Source: Candidatus Barnesiella excrementigallinarum (GTDB lineage Bacteria; Bacteroidota; Bacteroidia; Bacteroidales; Barnesiellaceae). Taken from it: 64,000 nucleotides of DNA. The notes under the pieces are model-generated. The model searched no databases and had not been told where the DNA came from. It saw nothing but the letters and a program-made list of their open reading frames with translations. The DNA is taken from contig DXFL01000007.1 in assembly GCA_019114445.1 (NCBI GenBank), forward strand, positions 1 to 64,000. The letters are read 5' to 3'. Position 1 is the first letter of the stretch, and the number at the start of each line of letters is the position of its first letter. Shown in pieces: positions 52,929-61,750 of the stretch. The position numbers and the translations under genes were made by a program.

Positions 52929-54233
52929 TTAATATAGTTTTTCTATGGTTGCTCCTACGAAATAGTGCAGGAGGATTTCCCGGTAGGAGAACCCTTGTTC
53001 TCCCATAACGGCTGCTCCTATCTGGCAAAGGCCTACGCCGTGGCCCCAGCCGGCTCCCCGCAGCACAAAGCGTTGCGGTATGCCGTCGACGATCTCCTCG
53101 CGTTCGACAACGAAAGCCGAACTGTACAGGTGCGAAGGCGACAGGGTACGGCGTATTTCCAACTCTTTGCCTATGGTGAGGATTTGTTTGGTGCCTACGA
53201 TTTGCAACCGTATCAACCGGCCTGAACGACCGCGTTCGATGGGTTTCAAGTCGATGATTTCGCCAAAGTCGATTCCCGATTTTTCACGAATCAAGTCCGA
53301 TAATTCCTGTTGGGTATAGCTTACGCTCCAACGGTAGAAGTCGGTGGTTTCTTGATCGTAGTTGTTGAGTACTTGCGAGAGTATTCGTTTGTCGGTGGTG
53401 TTGCAGAATGCGTCGGGCGAAGCGTATATCCAAGTTCGGGCACTCTCTTCGTCTCTTAAATCGGGGAAGTTGTTTTCGTCCCGGCTGTCGCGCAAGGGTA
53501 CCAAATAGGGGTGGTTTATGTTTTCCCAGCAGGTGGCAAACTCTTCGACAACTCCGCCGCAACATTTCGAGAAACGGGCGTCGCAGATTTTCCCGTCGTA
53601 GGTGAGTATTTCGCCGCGGGTGGCTTGTATGGCGCGGGCAACGATTTCGGTACTGGCGCGGGTGATACCTTGATAGCGCTGGCAATGGTCGTCGGCACAT
53701 ACGTCGAATTTATCGTGGTCCTCCCGGTCGTACCAGCGAATCAGTTCGCTGTCGGTACGGATAAGCGAAACCGGCTTTTCCCCTTCCAACTCTTTGTTCT
53801 TTTGGATTTGAGCCAACAGCCAACTGCGGGAGATGACGGCATGGGATTTGAGCAGTTCGAGCGAGGCGGTCGCGCTCATCTCGGACGAGATGACGCTCAG
53901 CAGATATTCTTCGATACTCAATTCGTTGATGGCCGTAATGCGGTCGCCCTCGACAATCAGTTTCAAAGAACCTTTGAACACTTGGTCTTCTTTTCGTTCC
54001 CAATGGAATTTTACTCCTATGGTTACTCCTTTGAGGCAGAATGAGTTCTCGTCGCATTGCGGGGCGAAAACGAGTTGGTCGAAGCACTTCCCGTTCCACT
54101 CGATTTTCCCTTGTTCGAGGTGTACTTTTTGTTCACCTTCAACCGGTCGGTTGTCGTGTATATAGGTCCCGTTGAAAGCGAAGCAGATCTCTTTCTCCGA
54201 CATGATACCTACGGTTACCGATGGCTCTTTCAT
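52929..54233 (-). CDS. SpoIID/LytB-domain protein
   Basis: This protein of about 434 residues has a SpoIID domain spanning about 95-434: 'LSIEEYLLSVISSEMSATAS' with the catalytic-type Glu, 'LELLKSHAVISRSWLLAQ' and the C-terminal 'GAGWGHGVGLCQIGAAVMG'. SpoIID proteins are lytic transglycosylases acting on peptide-stripped glycan, and LytB relatives enhance amidases. No classical signal peptide is visible at the chosen ATG (54233), which is preferred over the GTG at 54242 that overlaps the preceding TAG. Bacteroidales homologues often have a short non-classical start. In this operon it could open denuded glycan strands made by the amidase. Confidence 0.85.
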   Translation of the reverse strand: MKEPSVTVGIMSEKEICFAFNGTYIHDNRPVEGEQKVHLEQGKIEWNGKCFDQLVFAPQCDENSFCLKGVTIGVKFHWERKEDQVFKGSLKLIVEGDRITAINELSIEEYLLSVISSEMSATASLELLKSHAVISRSWLLAQIQKNKELEGEKPVSLIRTDSELIRWYDREDHDKFDVCADDHCQRYQGITRASTEIVARAIQATRGEILTYDGKICDARFSKCCGGVVEEFATCWENINHPYLVPLRDSRDENNFPDLRDEESARTWIYASPDAFCNTTDKRILSQVLNNYDQETTDFYRWSVSYTQQELSDLIREKSGIDFGEIIDLKPIERGRSGRLIRLQIVGTKQILTIGKELEIRRTLSPSHLYSSAFVVEREEIVDGIPQRFVLRGAGWGHGVGLCQIGAAVMGEQGFSYREILLHYFVGATIEKLY

Positions 54234-54241
54234 AAGCAGCA

Positions 54242-55171
54242 CTATTTGAGTTTTTCTATGATTTCATACATCTTTTCCCTACTGAGGCATACCTCCGAGA
54301 GAATTTTTTCGAGGTGCTCGGCACCGATTTTCTCGAAGTCTTTTTCGAGGGGGGTGATGAATACACCACCCATATCGACCGATGCGGGGCTGAGCAGGAT
54401 ATTCTCGTCGCCTTCGGCAAAGTAGCACGAGGGGCGATGCTGGGCTCTTGGGAAGATACAAGCTATCCATTTCCCGTTTTCATACCAAGCGAGGAGGTTC
54501 ATCATGGGTTCTGTTTCGCCTTCTTTCTGTTCGAGTGCGTGATAAAGCCGTCCGAACAGTTTTTCGGCGTCTTCGGCCTTCTCGGCTTCGATCAGGAAAA
54601 ACGGGCATACATAATCTTCTACTTGGCTCAGCCGGGCAGTTCCCTCGCTACGGACAGGAATGAGCCGGCAATGTTTAAGGGCTTGTTCGAGCGGCAGGAA
54701 TCCTTTGTTCCCGGCTTGGAAGTGGGCGTGGTCGGGTGCCGAGGCTCCGCATTTAGGCCCGTTGTAGAACAGCACATAGTTGTCGGCAGCTTGTGCGAGA
54801 CCGAGCATATCGCCGAATCTCTTTTCGATGAGCTGGGGCAAATGTTCGTTTACGGGAATGGTGAAGTGTTCGGGGAAGATGGGGAAGGGGTTGATGAGCC
54901 ACGTATAACCGCCGGCCGGAAGTCCTTCCTGCACTTCGGGACGGTTGGCGGCACACAAAAAACATTTGCGCTCCTTCAACGATTTCGTATCTACTTTGGC
55001 GGCCGACGAGACGATACGTGCCGGGTTGAACTGCACCTTTACCATGCAGTTCCCCAGCGATACCTCTTTGACGCGTACCGATTCCAATGCTTTGTAGTTG
55101 TTACGGGCCGACTCCCATGCGGCGAGTTGGCTGGTAAGCAGTTGTTTGGCTTGTTGCGATGTGACACTCAT
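54242..55171 (-). CDS. DUF4922 protein, HIT/GalT-like nucleotidyltransferase fold
   Basis: This 309-residue cytoplasmic protein resembles GalT/Ap4A-phosphorylase members of the HIT superfamily. It has a Cys pair in 'KERKCFLCAANRP', the substrate strand 'LINPFPIFPEHFTIP' and the catalytic-type 'APDHAHFQAG' (HxHxQ). GalT-like enzymes transfer or release nucleotidyl groups on sugar 1-phosphates. It lies between a glycosyltransferase gene (5 bases upstream) and the SpoIID gene (stop and GTG overlapping). It may prepare or break down a nucleotide-sugar tied to cell-wall salvage; the reaction is not known. Confidence 0.75.
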   Translation of the reverse strand: MSVTSQQAKQLLTSQLAAWESARNNYKALESVRVKEVSLGNCMVKVQFNPARIVSSAAKVDTKSLKERKCFLCAANRPEVQEGLPAGGYTWLINPFPIFPEHFTIPVNEHLPQLIEKRFGDMLGLAQAADNYVLFYNGPKCGASAPDHAHFQAGNKGFLPLEQALKHCRLIPVRSEGTARLSQVEDYVCPFFLIEAEKAEDAEKLFGRLYHALEQKEGETEPMMNLLAWYENGKWIACIFPRAQHRPSCYFAEGDENILLSPASVDMGGVFITPLEKDFEKIGAEHLEKILSEVCLSREKMYEIIEKLK

Positions 55172-55176
55172 GGCAA

Positions 55177-56634
55177 TTATTTTTTATTCATGGCTACACG
55201 AGCTTGCAACTCCCAGGTGCGAATGCGGTCTTTGTACAAATTGTTGGCGTTCATCTTCTCGATGCTCAACGAAGCGTCGGAGTTGTCGTCCCAGCGACGG
55301 CACAGATACACAACGTCGTAGATACGGCCTATTTGGAAATGGCGTGAGATGTTCAATCCCAAAGCGTAGTCTTCGCCGTAGCTTGTGTTAGGCACTTTTA
55401 CTTGGCGCAACAACGGGGTGTAGAAGGCGCGGGGCGCACCCAACCCGTTGATACGGAGTGCGTTGTTTCGTCCGTTTTCGGGGGTCCACTCTTTGTGGTC
55501 GATAATGCCCGGAGCAATCATGTTCATGTTGAAGTCGGTCATCATGTAAGTACCTACCACCATGCCGCAATTTTGCTCGTAGAACGCGTTGACCATAGTT
55601 TGCAGGGTGTTTTCGCTGCTGTATACGTCGTCGCTGTCGAGCTGTACGGCAAATTTACCGCATTTGGGGTGGTGTACACCCATGTTCCAGCAGCCGCCTA
55701 TGCCCAAGTCGTTCCGCTCGGGGATAATGTGGATTACCCGTTCGTCGTGGGCGAATTTGTCTATGGCTTCGGTGGTACCGTCGGTCGAATGGTTGTCGAT
55801 GATAATGAGGTTGAACTTGAAATTGGTTTTTTGGGCCAGCACCGAGTTGATGGCGTCGGCAATGGTGCGAACACGGTTGCGCACAGGGATAATGACCGAA
55901 GCTTCGTATTCGAAATCGCCTTTGTCGAATTCGATCTTTTCAAATACGGGTTCGAGGTATCCGCCAATCTCTTTGAGGTGTTCGGTGCAGGCCGCTTCCA
56001 TTTCTATTTGTACGCCGCGGTTTTTGGGGTCTACATAGTCGAATATTTTTTCTCCGCTCTTGCGCGTGTCGTTTTCGACCTCGGAGTAGAGGAATTCGTT
56101 CATGTGGACCAGTGATGTTTTTTGTGATAATTTCAGACGGAGGTCATAAAGGCCAGCAAATTGGAAGTCGGTTTTCATACGGGAAACGGCCTCTTTGAAT
56201 GCAGCGGCGTTGAAGAGAAGCAGCGACCCGAAGTTGAAGTCGTCGCGCAAGCTGCCGTATTGGTAGTCGATGACCGGGGCTTTTTGTTGTTGGCCGTCGA
56301 CCACGTGATAGGAGTCGGCATATACCATTCCGGCGTGGGAGTCTTCGGCGATATGGACCATACGTTCGAGGGCGAAGTATCCCAGTTCGAGGGTGGTGTA
56401 TTTGGTGTAGAGCAGCGTGAAGTCGGCATCGCTGTGGGCTGCCAGCAGGTGCATGGTGGCCGACGCATTGAGTGCGGGGATATGGAGAACCTCGCAGCCT
56501 TCTACTTGTTCGTTGCTCTTTTCGGTGGAGAGCAGGTAGATGTTCTTTACATATTCACAGTTGTGCAGCCCTTTGAGGGTTTCTGCTACTTGATCCTTGT
56601 TCGAAAAAGGAATGAAACAGTTGATTGTTTGCAT
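55177..56634 (-). CDS. Family 2 glycosyltransferase with duplicated GT-A-like domain
   Basis: This 485-residue cytoplasmic protein has a complete GT2 domain in its C-terminal half (from about 243: '[18 protein letters not shown]', '[15 protein letters not shown]', DxD-like '[13 protein letters not shown]', acceptor-site '[13 protein letters not shown]'). The N-terminal half (about 1-225) looks like a second, degenerate GT-A fold ('[20 protein letters not shown]', '[14 protein letters not shown]'). The sugar donor and acceptor are unknown. It is co-transcribed with, and only 5 bases before, the GalT-like gene, so the two may work on the same nucleotide-sugar. Confidence 0.85.
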   Translation of the reverse strand: MQTINCFIPFSNKDQVAETLKGLHNCEYVKNIYLLSTEKSNEQVEGCEVLHIPALNASATMHLLAAHSDADFTLLYTKYTTLELGYFALERMVHIAEDSHAGMVYADSYHVVDGQQQKAPVIDYQYGSLRDDFNFGSLLLFNAAAFKEAVSRMKTDFQFAGLYDLRLKLSQKTSLVHMNEFLYSEVENDTRKSGEKIFDYVDPKNRGVQIEMEAACTEHLKEIGGYLEPVFEKIEFDKGDFEYEASVIIPVRNRVRTIADAINSVLAQKTNFKFNLIIIDNHSTDGTTEAIDKFAHDERVIHIIPERNDLGIGGCWNMGVHHPKCGKFAVQLDSDDVYSSENTLQTMVNAFYEQNCGMVVGTYMMTDFNMNMIAPGIIDHKEWTPENGRNNALRINGLGAPRAFYTPLLRQVKVPNTSYGEDYALGLNISRHFQIGRIYDVVYLCRRWDDNSDASLSIEKMNANNLYKDRIRTWELQARVAMNKK

Positions 56635-56654
56635 AGTGAAAATTATTTGTTGTT

Positions 56655-58508
56655 TTATTTATAATCGATGACCAGCAGGCCTATTTCGCCGCCCGTGGCG
56701 GTAAAGAGGCATTCGTTTTTCGACAGTGGCACGAGGGTGCTGATGAGCGAGTTCCCTACTTTGTGTTTCCACAGGAGTTCTCCCGTGCGGGCATCCAGCC
56801 CGAACATCAACCCGTTTTTGGTGCTGCCGAATACGACACCCTCTTTCTCGACGGGCATCGAGGGGGCGTGTTCGTATCCGAATCCTACATTCGAGGCCCA
56901 TATCTTTTGGGGCTCGGACGATACGGCAGAGTAGCATACCACGCTGTCGTTCATGGTTTTGCTATAAATGCGCTCGTTGTCTTCCGACAACCCTACGGTT
57001 TCGCGTACCATCGATTCGGCGGTGCGCCACACGGTTTCCCCGGTCTGGGCATCGATAGCGGTCAATACCCTTTCGGGGTCGGCGATAAATACCTTGCCGT
57101 TAGCCGCTACGGGCCATACGGCCGCTGCCGAATAGAATTTTCCGGGTTTGCCTTCGTGCCATCTCCATTGTTCTGCTCCGGTTTTTTTGTCGAGGGCATA
57201 GAGGTTTTTATCCCATGCACCGAAGATGACGAGGTCGTTGTAGACAAGAGGTTTGGTTTCGATATAGCCTTCTACCCGGTCGTAGCACCATATCTCTTTG
57301 CCCGATTTGATGTCGATGGCTCTGAAACAGTGGTCGCTGCCGCCTATGTAGGCTATTCCGTCGTGAATGGTGACGGCTCCCAGAACGGGGGCATCGGTAG
57401 CGATTTTCCATCGTAACTGTCCGTTCGAAGCGTCTATACCGTATATGTTCATGTCGGCGGAGCCGAATACGACTGTGTTTTTATCGGCGGCCGGGGTTCC
57501 TATGATACGCATGGCCGATTTGAAACTCCACAGCTTTTCTCCGTCGGCAAGCGAATAGCAGGTGAGGGTTCCCGAATCGTCGCCTACATACACCTTTTTG
57601 TCCCAGCAGGCGGGCGACGAGAATATTTCATAACCGCTTTGTACGAGCCATTGCTCTTTTACTTGCGGATATGCTTGGTTGACCGAATAGTCGGGGCGGG
57701 GATATCCGGTGTTGCTTTCGGGGAAACTTTTGCCGGTCATGGCGTATGCTCCCCGGCGGACGGGGGATTTACCTATTTGGTGTTCGTATACGATAATGGA
57801 ATCGGGAGTAACCTCGCACAACGAGTATCCGCCAACGGCTTCTTTGGCCCGTAAATTCGAGCGGCACAGGATTCCGGGAATGCCGTCGTATTGCAGTTGC
57901 ATATATTTGTGGTAATGGCCGCCCATGACGAGCCTGATATTGTAGGGCCGCAGGGCATCGGTTACATCGTACCAGTTGTCTACATCGCCCGGTTGGAGGG
58001 GGTAATGGGTGACGAAGATTACCGGTTGTTCTTTCCCGGCTTGGGCGAGTGTAGCTTCTATCCAGTCTATGTCTTGCGGTGCCACGTGGCCGTCGGCCAT
58101 GCGGATAATAGGCCCTGAGTTGACCCCTAAAAACAGAATGCCGCCGTGTTCGAATTGGAAACGTTCGCTCCCGAATACCCGGGCAAAATCGGTTACTCCC
58201 GATTCGCTCCATTTGGTTTCGTGATTGCCGGGGACAATGTAGTATTTGACGGTGAGCCGGTCGAGCAGCGATTTTACCACTTCCATCGACCGCCGGTCGC
58301 CTATGTTGGTAATATCGCCCGAAATGATGGCGAAATCGACACCTTCGGTGGCATTAATTTGTGCGACCGATCGGGCCAAATCGTTGTAGGGGAGTGAATC
58401 GCCGGCCGTGATGTGTATGTCGGTGAGGAAGGCAAATTTGAAATTTGCCGCATGGCTGCCGGTAAAGGCAAGTATTATAAGCAGGAGTGAGAGATGAATT
58501 CTTTTCAT
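56655..58508 (-). CDS. Secreted metallophosphoesterase fused to PQQ-like propeller
   Basis: This 617-residue exported protein has signal peptide '[15 protein letters not shown]'. The calcineurin-like phosphoesterase domain (about 24-280) keeps all metal-binding blocks: 'FLTDIHIT', '[10 protein letters not shown]', 'VPGNHETKW', 'VTHYPLQ' and 'VMGGHYHKY'. The C-terminal part (about 320-617) is a PQQ-type beta-propeller with repeats such as '[20 protein letters not shown]' and '[18 protein letters not shown]'. It is probably a periplasmic phosphodiesterase or phosphatase with a binding propeller; a teichoic-acid-like, nucleotide or phospholipid substrate could all fit. It lies 3 bases after the amidase-like gene. 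Confidence 0.85.
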   Translation of the reverse strand: MKRIHLSLLLIILAFTGSHAANFKFAFLTDIHITAGDSLPYNDLARSVAQINATEGVDFAIISGDITNIGDRRSMEVVKSLLDRLTVKYYIVPGNHETKWSESGVTDFARVFGSERFQFEHGGILFLGVNSGPIIRMADGHVAPQDIDWIEATLAQAGKEQPVIFVTHYPLQPGDVDNWYDVTDALRPYNIRLVMGGHYHKYMQLQYDGIPGILCRSNLRAKEAVGGYSLCEVTPDSIIVYEHQIGKSPVRRGAYAMTGKSFPESNTGYPRPDYSVNQAYPQVKEQWLVQSGYEIFSSPACWDKKVYVGDDSGTLTCYSLADGEKLWSFKSAMRIIGTPAADKNTVVFGSADMNIYGIDASNGQLRWKIATDAPVLGAVTIHDGIAYIGGSDHCFRAIDIKSGKEIWCYDRVEGYIETKPLVYNDLVIFGAWDKNLYALDKKTGAEQWRWHEGKPGKFYSAAAVWPVAANGKVFIADPERVLTAIDAQTGETVWRTAESMVRETVGLSEDNERIYSKTMNDSVVCYSAVSSEPQKIWASNVGFGYEHAPSMPVEKEGVVFGSTKNGLMFGLDARTGELLWKHKVGNSLISTLVPLSKNECLFTATGGEIGLLVIDYK

Positions 58509-58511
58509 GGG

Positions 58512-61502
58512 TTATCGATTGTTTGTTGATGTTTCGAACGTCGACAAGATGGCTTGCATGAAGGCATCGCGTTGCGTTTGGGTCTTTATGGTCTCAAAGG
58601 GGTACCCTGCGATACAGGTATCGTAGTTGTCGCCTCGGTAAAAAATGGCGGCGCTGATGTTGTTTTCGCCGTAGCGTTGTATCGTGTAACTGCCTTTCCC
58701 GAATGGCTCTATCCCGTCGGGCGATTCTACGGCATAACATTTTTCGTTGAGGGTGTTGAAATATTCGAGGGATAGGTGGTCGAACAGGACGAAGGGCGAA
58801 GCCGCCGGTTTCACCTTGCCGCTTATCGAGGCTTGCCCGGTGCGCCATGTGTAGTGCAACACTTCGTTGGCAAATTTCTTGTCGCTCTCGTTTGACGTGC
58901 CGTTGTCCCACAAATCGGTGGCGACGTAGGCTCCCGATACGAACAGTTTCCGTCCGCCGTCGCAGTAGTCGGCGATGGCTTTTTGCAACGCTTCGGGGAA
59001 GGTCTTGAACATGGCTTTTGCTACTCCCCGACCTATATTTACCTGTTTCTCTTTCCCAAGAATCAAGTCGGCAATGCGGTAATCGTTAAGCGGAACCAAT
59101 TGTTCGGTTATGGCTTCGTCGCTGCTCGACAGGAACGAGTATCCGGCATTGACAATCGATTGGCCGTGTATGTAGGGGTAGTCGAATGTATTCCCGGCAA
59201 TGACTTGGGTTTCGTAGTTGGCTCGGCTGGCTCCGAATCCCGGATTGTCGTCGTCGAGCCACGGTATTTCGCGGCGGAATTCATATTGCTCGCCGATGAA
59301 ACTGATGTCGTAGAGGTAGGGTACCCCGAAATCTTTGCGGGTGTTGAAGCCTGCGGTGAGGGTGTCGGTTTGGAAACTGTCGGGGGCGCTTATGCGGTCG
59401 AATCCGTTAATGACCATGACGATACCTTTTTCGTGCGAGGCTCGGCAGAGCGACAGCGTTTCGGACGGGAAACTCTCTCCGCCGCGGTTTACAGCCGTGA
59501 CCTTGAAACTGTAAATCGAGTCGGGCTGTATACGGACGGTAAAGGTGGTGTCCGATACGAGAGTGCCGTTGTCGAATGCTCCGTTGCCTGTCCGGGTGTA
59601 GACGATGTATTTTTCGGGCGAGGCTGTGGGCTCCAACGGGTCGTCGACAGGTCGCCAAGCGAGGGTCGCTTCGTTCTCGCCGGTGAATGCGGTGCGCAAG
59701 TGGCTTACCGGCAGGGGTTGTATGAGGTAGTCGCGATCATTTTGTTCGGCGATGAATTTTACAATTCCCTTGTAGATGGCTCGCGAGACTAAGAAACGGA
59801 ACCGGGGATCGAGACCGTAGCGCATATCGGCGAAATTCTGGTGGGAGAGCAGTTCGAGCAACATGGTGGGGACTTCGGGCGTGCGGGCTTCGAAGTAGGA
59901 TTTGTTCCACATACCGCGGCGGCTCCATTCGGGTTCGTAGTTTTTGCGAATGTCGTCGGTGATTTGGGTGAGTATCAAGTCGGTAAGATAGCGCGATGCC
60001 TGCCGGGATATGTTGTCTCCATAGGTTTTTCGCTCTTTCCCGGTGAAATAGATTCCCAGACTTCCTATGATCGAGTCGTTTTTGGTGGTTCCGGCGTCGG
60101 AGTGGAAGGCAAAAGCGAGGTCGATGGGCACGTTAAGGCCGATGCTGTCGGGGAGTACGGCCGAGCCTCCGGCCAAGTAGTTGACCCATTCGCCCCGGCA
60201 TTTATAGTCGTCGGTATAGTCGTTTGTTCCCTCGCTGGGCGAGTATACTTTTTCGGGGAATCCGGCCCATTGCAACCAGTAGCGTGCGGCTTCGGTGAAG
60301 CGGGGGTATCCGCTGGTAGTCGGGGTATAGTTTATGGCCGGGGCAAGGGTTTGATTGGTTTCTGCCGGCGATGGCTGCCGGGCGATATTACCGTATCCTC
60401 CGCCTATTTTTACGGCGTCGGCCGTGATGATTTTCCCTTTTTCACGGGAGAGATTGCTCAATTCTATGCGGGCTTCTTGGTTCCCTTCGAAATCGAAATG
60501 TCCTAAATAAATCCACGTGCCCCCTCCCATTGTTTGGTTTACTCTGAATTGCGTTTCACCACCTTTGTGAACGACGGTATAGAGCGCGTCGTCGGTACTG
60601 TTTTTAACGGTTTGGTAGGCTACGTAAACGGCATATTTCCCGGTTTGGGGAATATGGGCAACCCACCGGGCGGCTATGGCGTGAGCCGGGTGGGTGGTGG
60701 TAGTGGTTGTGCGATAAGTGCCTTGTTCGAACGGATTTTGTCCTTGTGTATATACCTCGGTGGTATGGGCGAATCCCCGGCCTCCGTTTTGCCAGTTATA
60801 TTTTTCGTTAGCCGTTTCGGTATAGGAGGCGGGATTGTCGTTGTCGGCAATGAGTTCGTGGACGTTGATGTCCCGTTCGCGGGGCGAAAATACATAGGCT
60901 CCTGCGTTTTCGAGCATGGGGGTAAGGAAGGGTATGACGAAACTTTGGGTGAAGAGGTCTTCGACCGTTTCGAAAATACGGGCGCGTTGCCACTCCCAGC
61001 GGTTAAGCGATTGTTCGAAGTAGTATCCGTGGCTTTGCCAGAGGGCGATGTGCCGGTTGAGCAGCCCTTTTGTGGGTGGATATAGCCGGGTTATGGGCGA
61101 AACCACCGGGTGGTCGCAATGCGTGGCAAATTTTGCGTGTTTGTCGGCAAAGGGGATTAGCTGGCTTATTTCATAACCGCCGGCACAAATGGCAAGTTTT
61201 TTCTTTTTGAGATCTTGGGGGAGGAGGGCACGAACAGAGTCGTACATATCCTTGACAAGCTCTTCCCGAAAGGGTAGGTAGGAAAACTCGTCGTTCATTT
61301 CGACGGTGAGCCGGTTGTTTTTCTCTACCACCAGTTTTTTTAGTTTTATTTCTCCGATATTCAGATATTTGGGCTTGAAAGAAACGAGCGATTTTTCTAT
61401 CGCACTTTCCGTCGGGGTTAACTCTTGCGAATATCCGCTGAGGACTATCGACAAGACGATTGCAAAGGACAGAAAATATTGTTTCTTTTTCATGGTTTTC
61501 AA
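58512..61502 (-). CDS. Amidase_3-like N-acetylmuramoyl-L-alanine amidase split by golvesin domain
   Basis: This 996-residue exported protein has signal peptide 'FLSFAIVLSIVLSGYSQ'. Residues about 100-215 look like the first half of a zinc amidase_3 ('IALWQSHGYYFEQSLNRWEW', 'ENAGAYVFSPRERD'). Residues about 225-370 are a golvesin/xanthan-lyase-type binding domain ('GGGTWIYLGHFDF', 'GKIITADAVKIGGG'). The amidase resumes at 'LAFAFHSDAGT' (His 467) and ends with 'EVPTMLLELLSHQNFADM' (Glu 550). A fibronectin-III-like domain (about 600-690) and a long C-terminal domain follow. If active it would strip stem peptides from glycan, making substrate for SpoIID and NamZ. It is the first gene of the 12-gene operon. 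Confidence 0.75.
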   Translation of the reverse strand: MKTMKKKQYFLSFAIVLSIVLSGYSQELTPTESAIEKSLVSFKPKYLNIGEIKLKKLVVEKNNRLTVEMNDEFSYLPFREELVKDMYDSVRALLPQDLKKKKLAICAGGYEISQLIPFADKHAKFATHCDHPVVSPITRLYPPTKGLLNRHIALWQSHGYYFEQSLNRWEWQRARIFETVEDLFTQSFVIPFLTPMLENAGAYVFSPRERDINVHELIADNDNPASYTETANEKYNWQNGGRGFAHTTEVYTQGQNPFEQGTYRTTTTTTHPAHAIAARWVAHIPQTGKYAVYVAYQTVKNSTDDALYTVVHKGGETQFRVNQTMGGGTWIYLGHFDFEGNQEARIELSNLSREKGKIITADAVKIGGGYGNIARQPSPAETNQTLAPAINYTPTTSGYPRFTEAARYWLQWAGFPEKVYSPSEGTNDYTDDYKCRGEWVNYLAGGSAVLPDSIGLNVPIDLAFAFHSDAGTTKNDSIIGSLGIYFTGKERKTYGDNISRQASRYLTDLILTQITDDIRKNYEPEWSRRGMWNKSYFEARTPEVPTMLLELLSHQNFADMRYGLDPRFRFLVSRAIYKGIVKFIAEQNDRDYLIQPLPVSHLRTAFTGENEATLAWRPVDDPLEPTASPEKYIVYTRTGNGAFDNGTLVSDTTFTVRIQPDSIYSFKVTAVNRGGESFPSETLSLCRASHEKGIVMVINGFDRISAPDSFQTDTLTAGFNTRKDFGVPYLYDISFIGEQYEFRREIPWLDDDNPGFGASRANYETQVIAGNTFDYPYIHGQSIVNAGYSFLSSSDEAITEQLVPLNDYRIADLILGKEKQVNIGRGVAKAMFKTFPEALQKAIADYCDGGRKLFVSGAYVATDLWDNGTSNESDKKFANEVLHYTWRTGQASISGKVKPAASPFVLFDHLSLEYFNTLNEKCYAVESPDGIEPFGKGSYTIQRYGENNISAAIFYRGDNYDTCIAGYPFETIKTQTQRDAFMQAILSTFETSTNNR

Positions 61503-61610
61503 ATAGATGAACCTCGGTTTTTTGCTTTTTTTCTTGTTCCGACCATGGGGCTGACCTGAGTTGGTAAATCGAACCTGTTTCTTAGGTCAAGTTTCCCTTT
61601 ATAACTAATA

Positions 61611-61618
61611 CAAATATA
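61611..61618 (-). promoter_or_regulatory. -7 box of the peptidoglycan-salvage operon
   Basis: On the minus strand this reads TATATTTG, about 110 bases upstream of the first operon gene. The -33 region is not well conserved. It is the only good candidate between 61503 and the upstream terminator at 61690. Confidence 0.45.
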
Positions 61619-61689
61619 ACGTAAATTTTTGATTCGAGAACATATATTTAGTATTTTTTAATATGATTTCGTCTCTGTTACCGTCTGCG

Positions 61690-61722
61690 AAAAAAAAGCA
61701 GAACCGGGGCATACGATTCTGC
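61690..61722 (-). terminator. Terminator of second kinase gene (minus strand)
   Basis: GCAGAA/TTCTGC pairs and, on the minus strand, is followed by eight T residues (61690-61697). It separates the kinase gene from the 12-gene operon. Confidence 0.85.
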
Positions 61723-61750
61723 ATGAATAATCTCTGATGAAGAGATACGA

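Noticed and set aside
52929-54242. Interpretation of the SpoIID gene as a sporulation gene
   Set aside because: No other sporulation gene is present and the organism is a Bacteroidales; the domain is used here in cell-wall turnover context.
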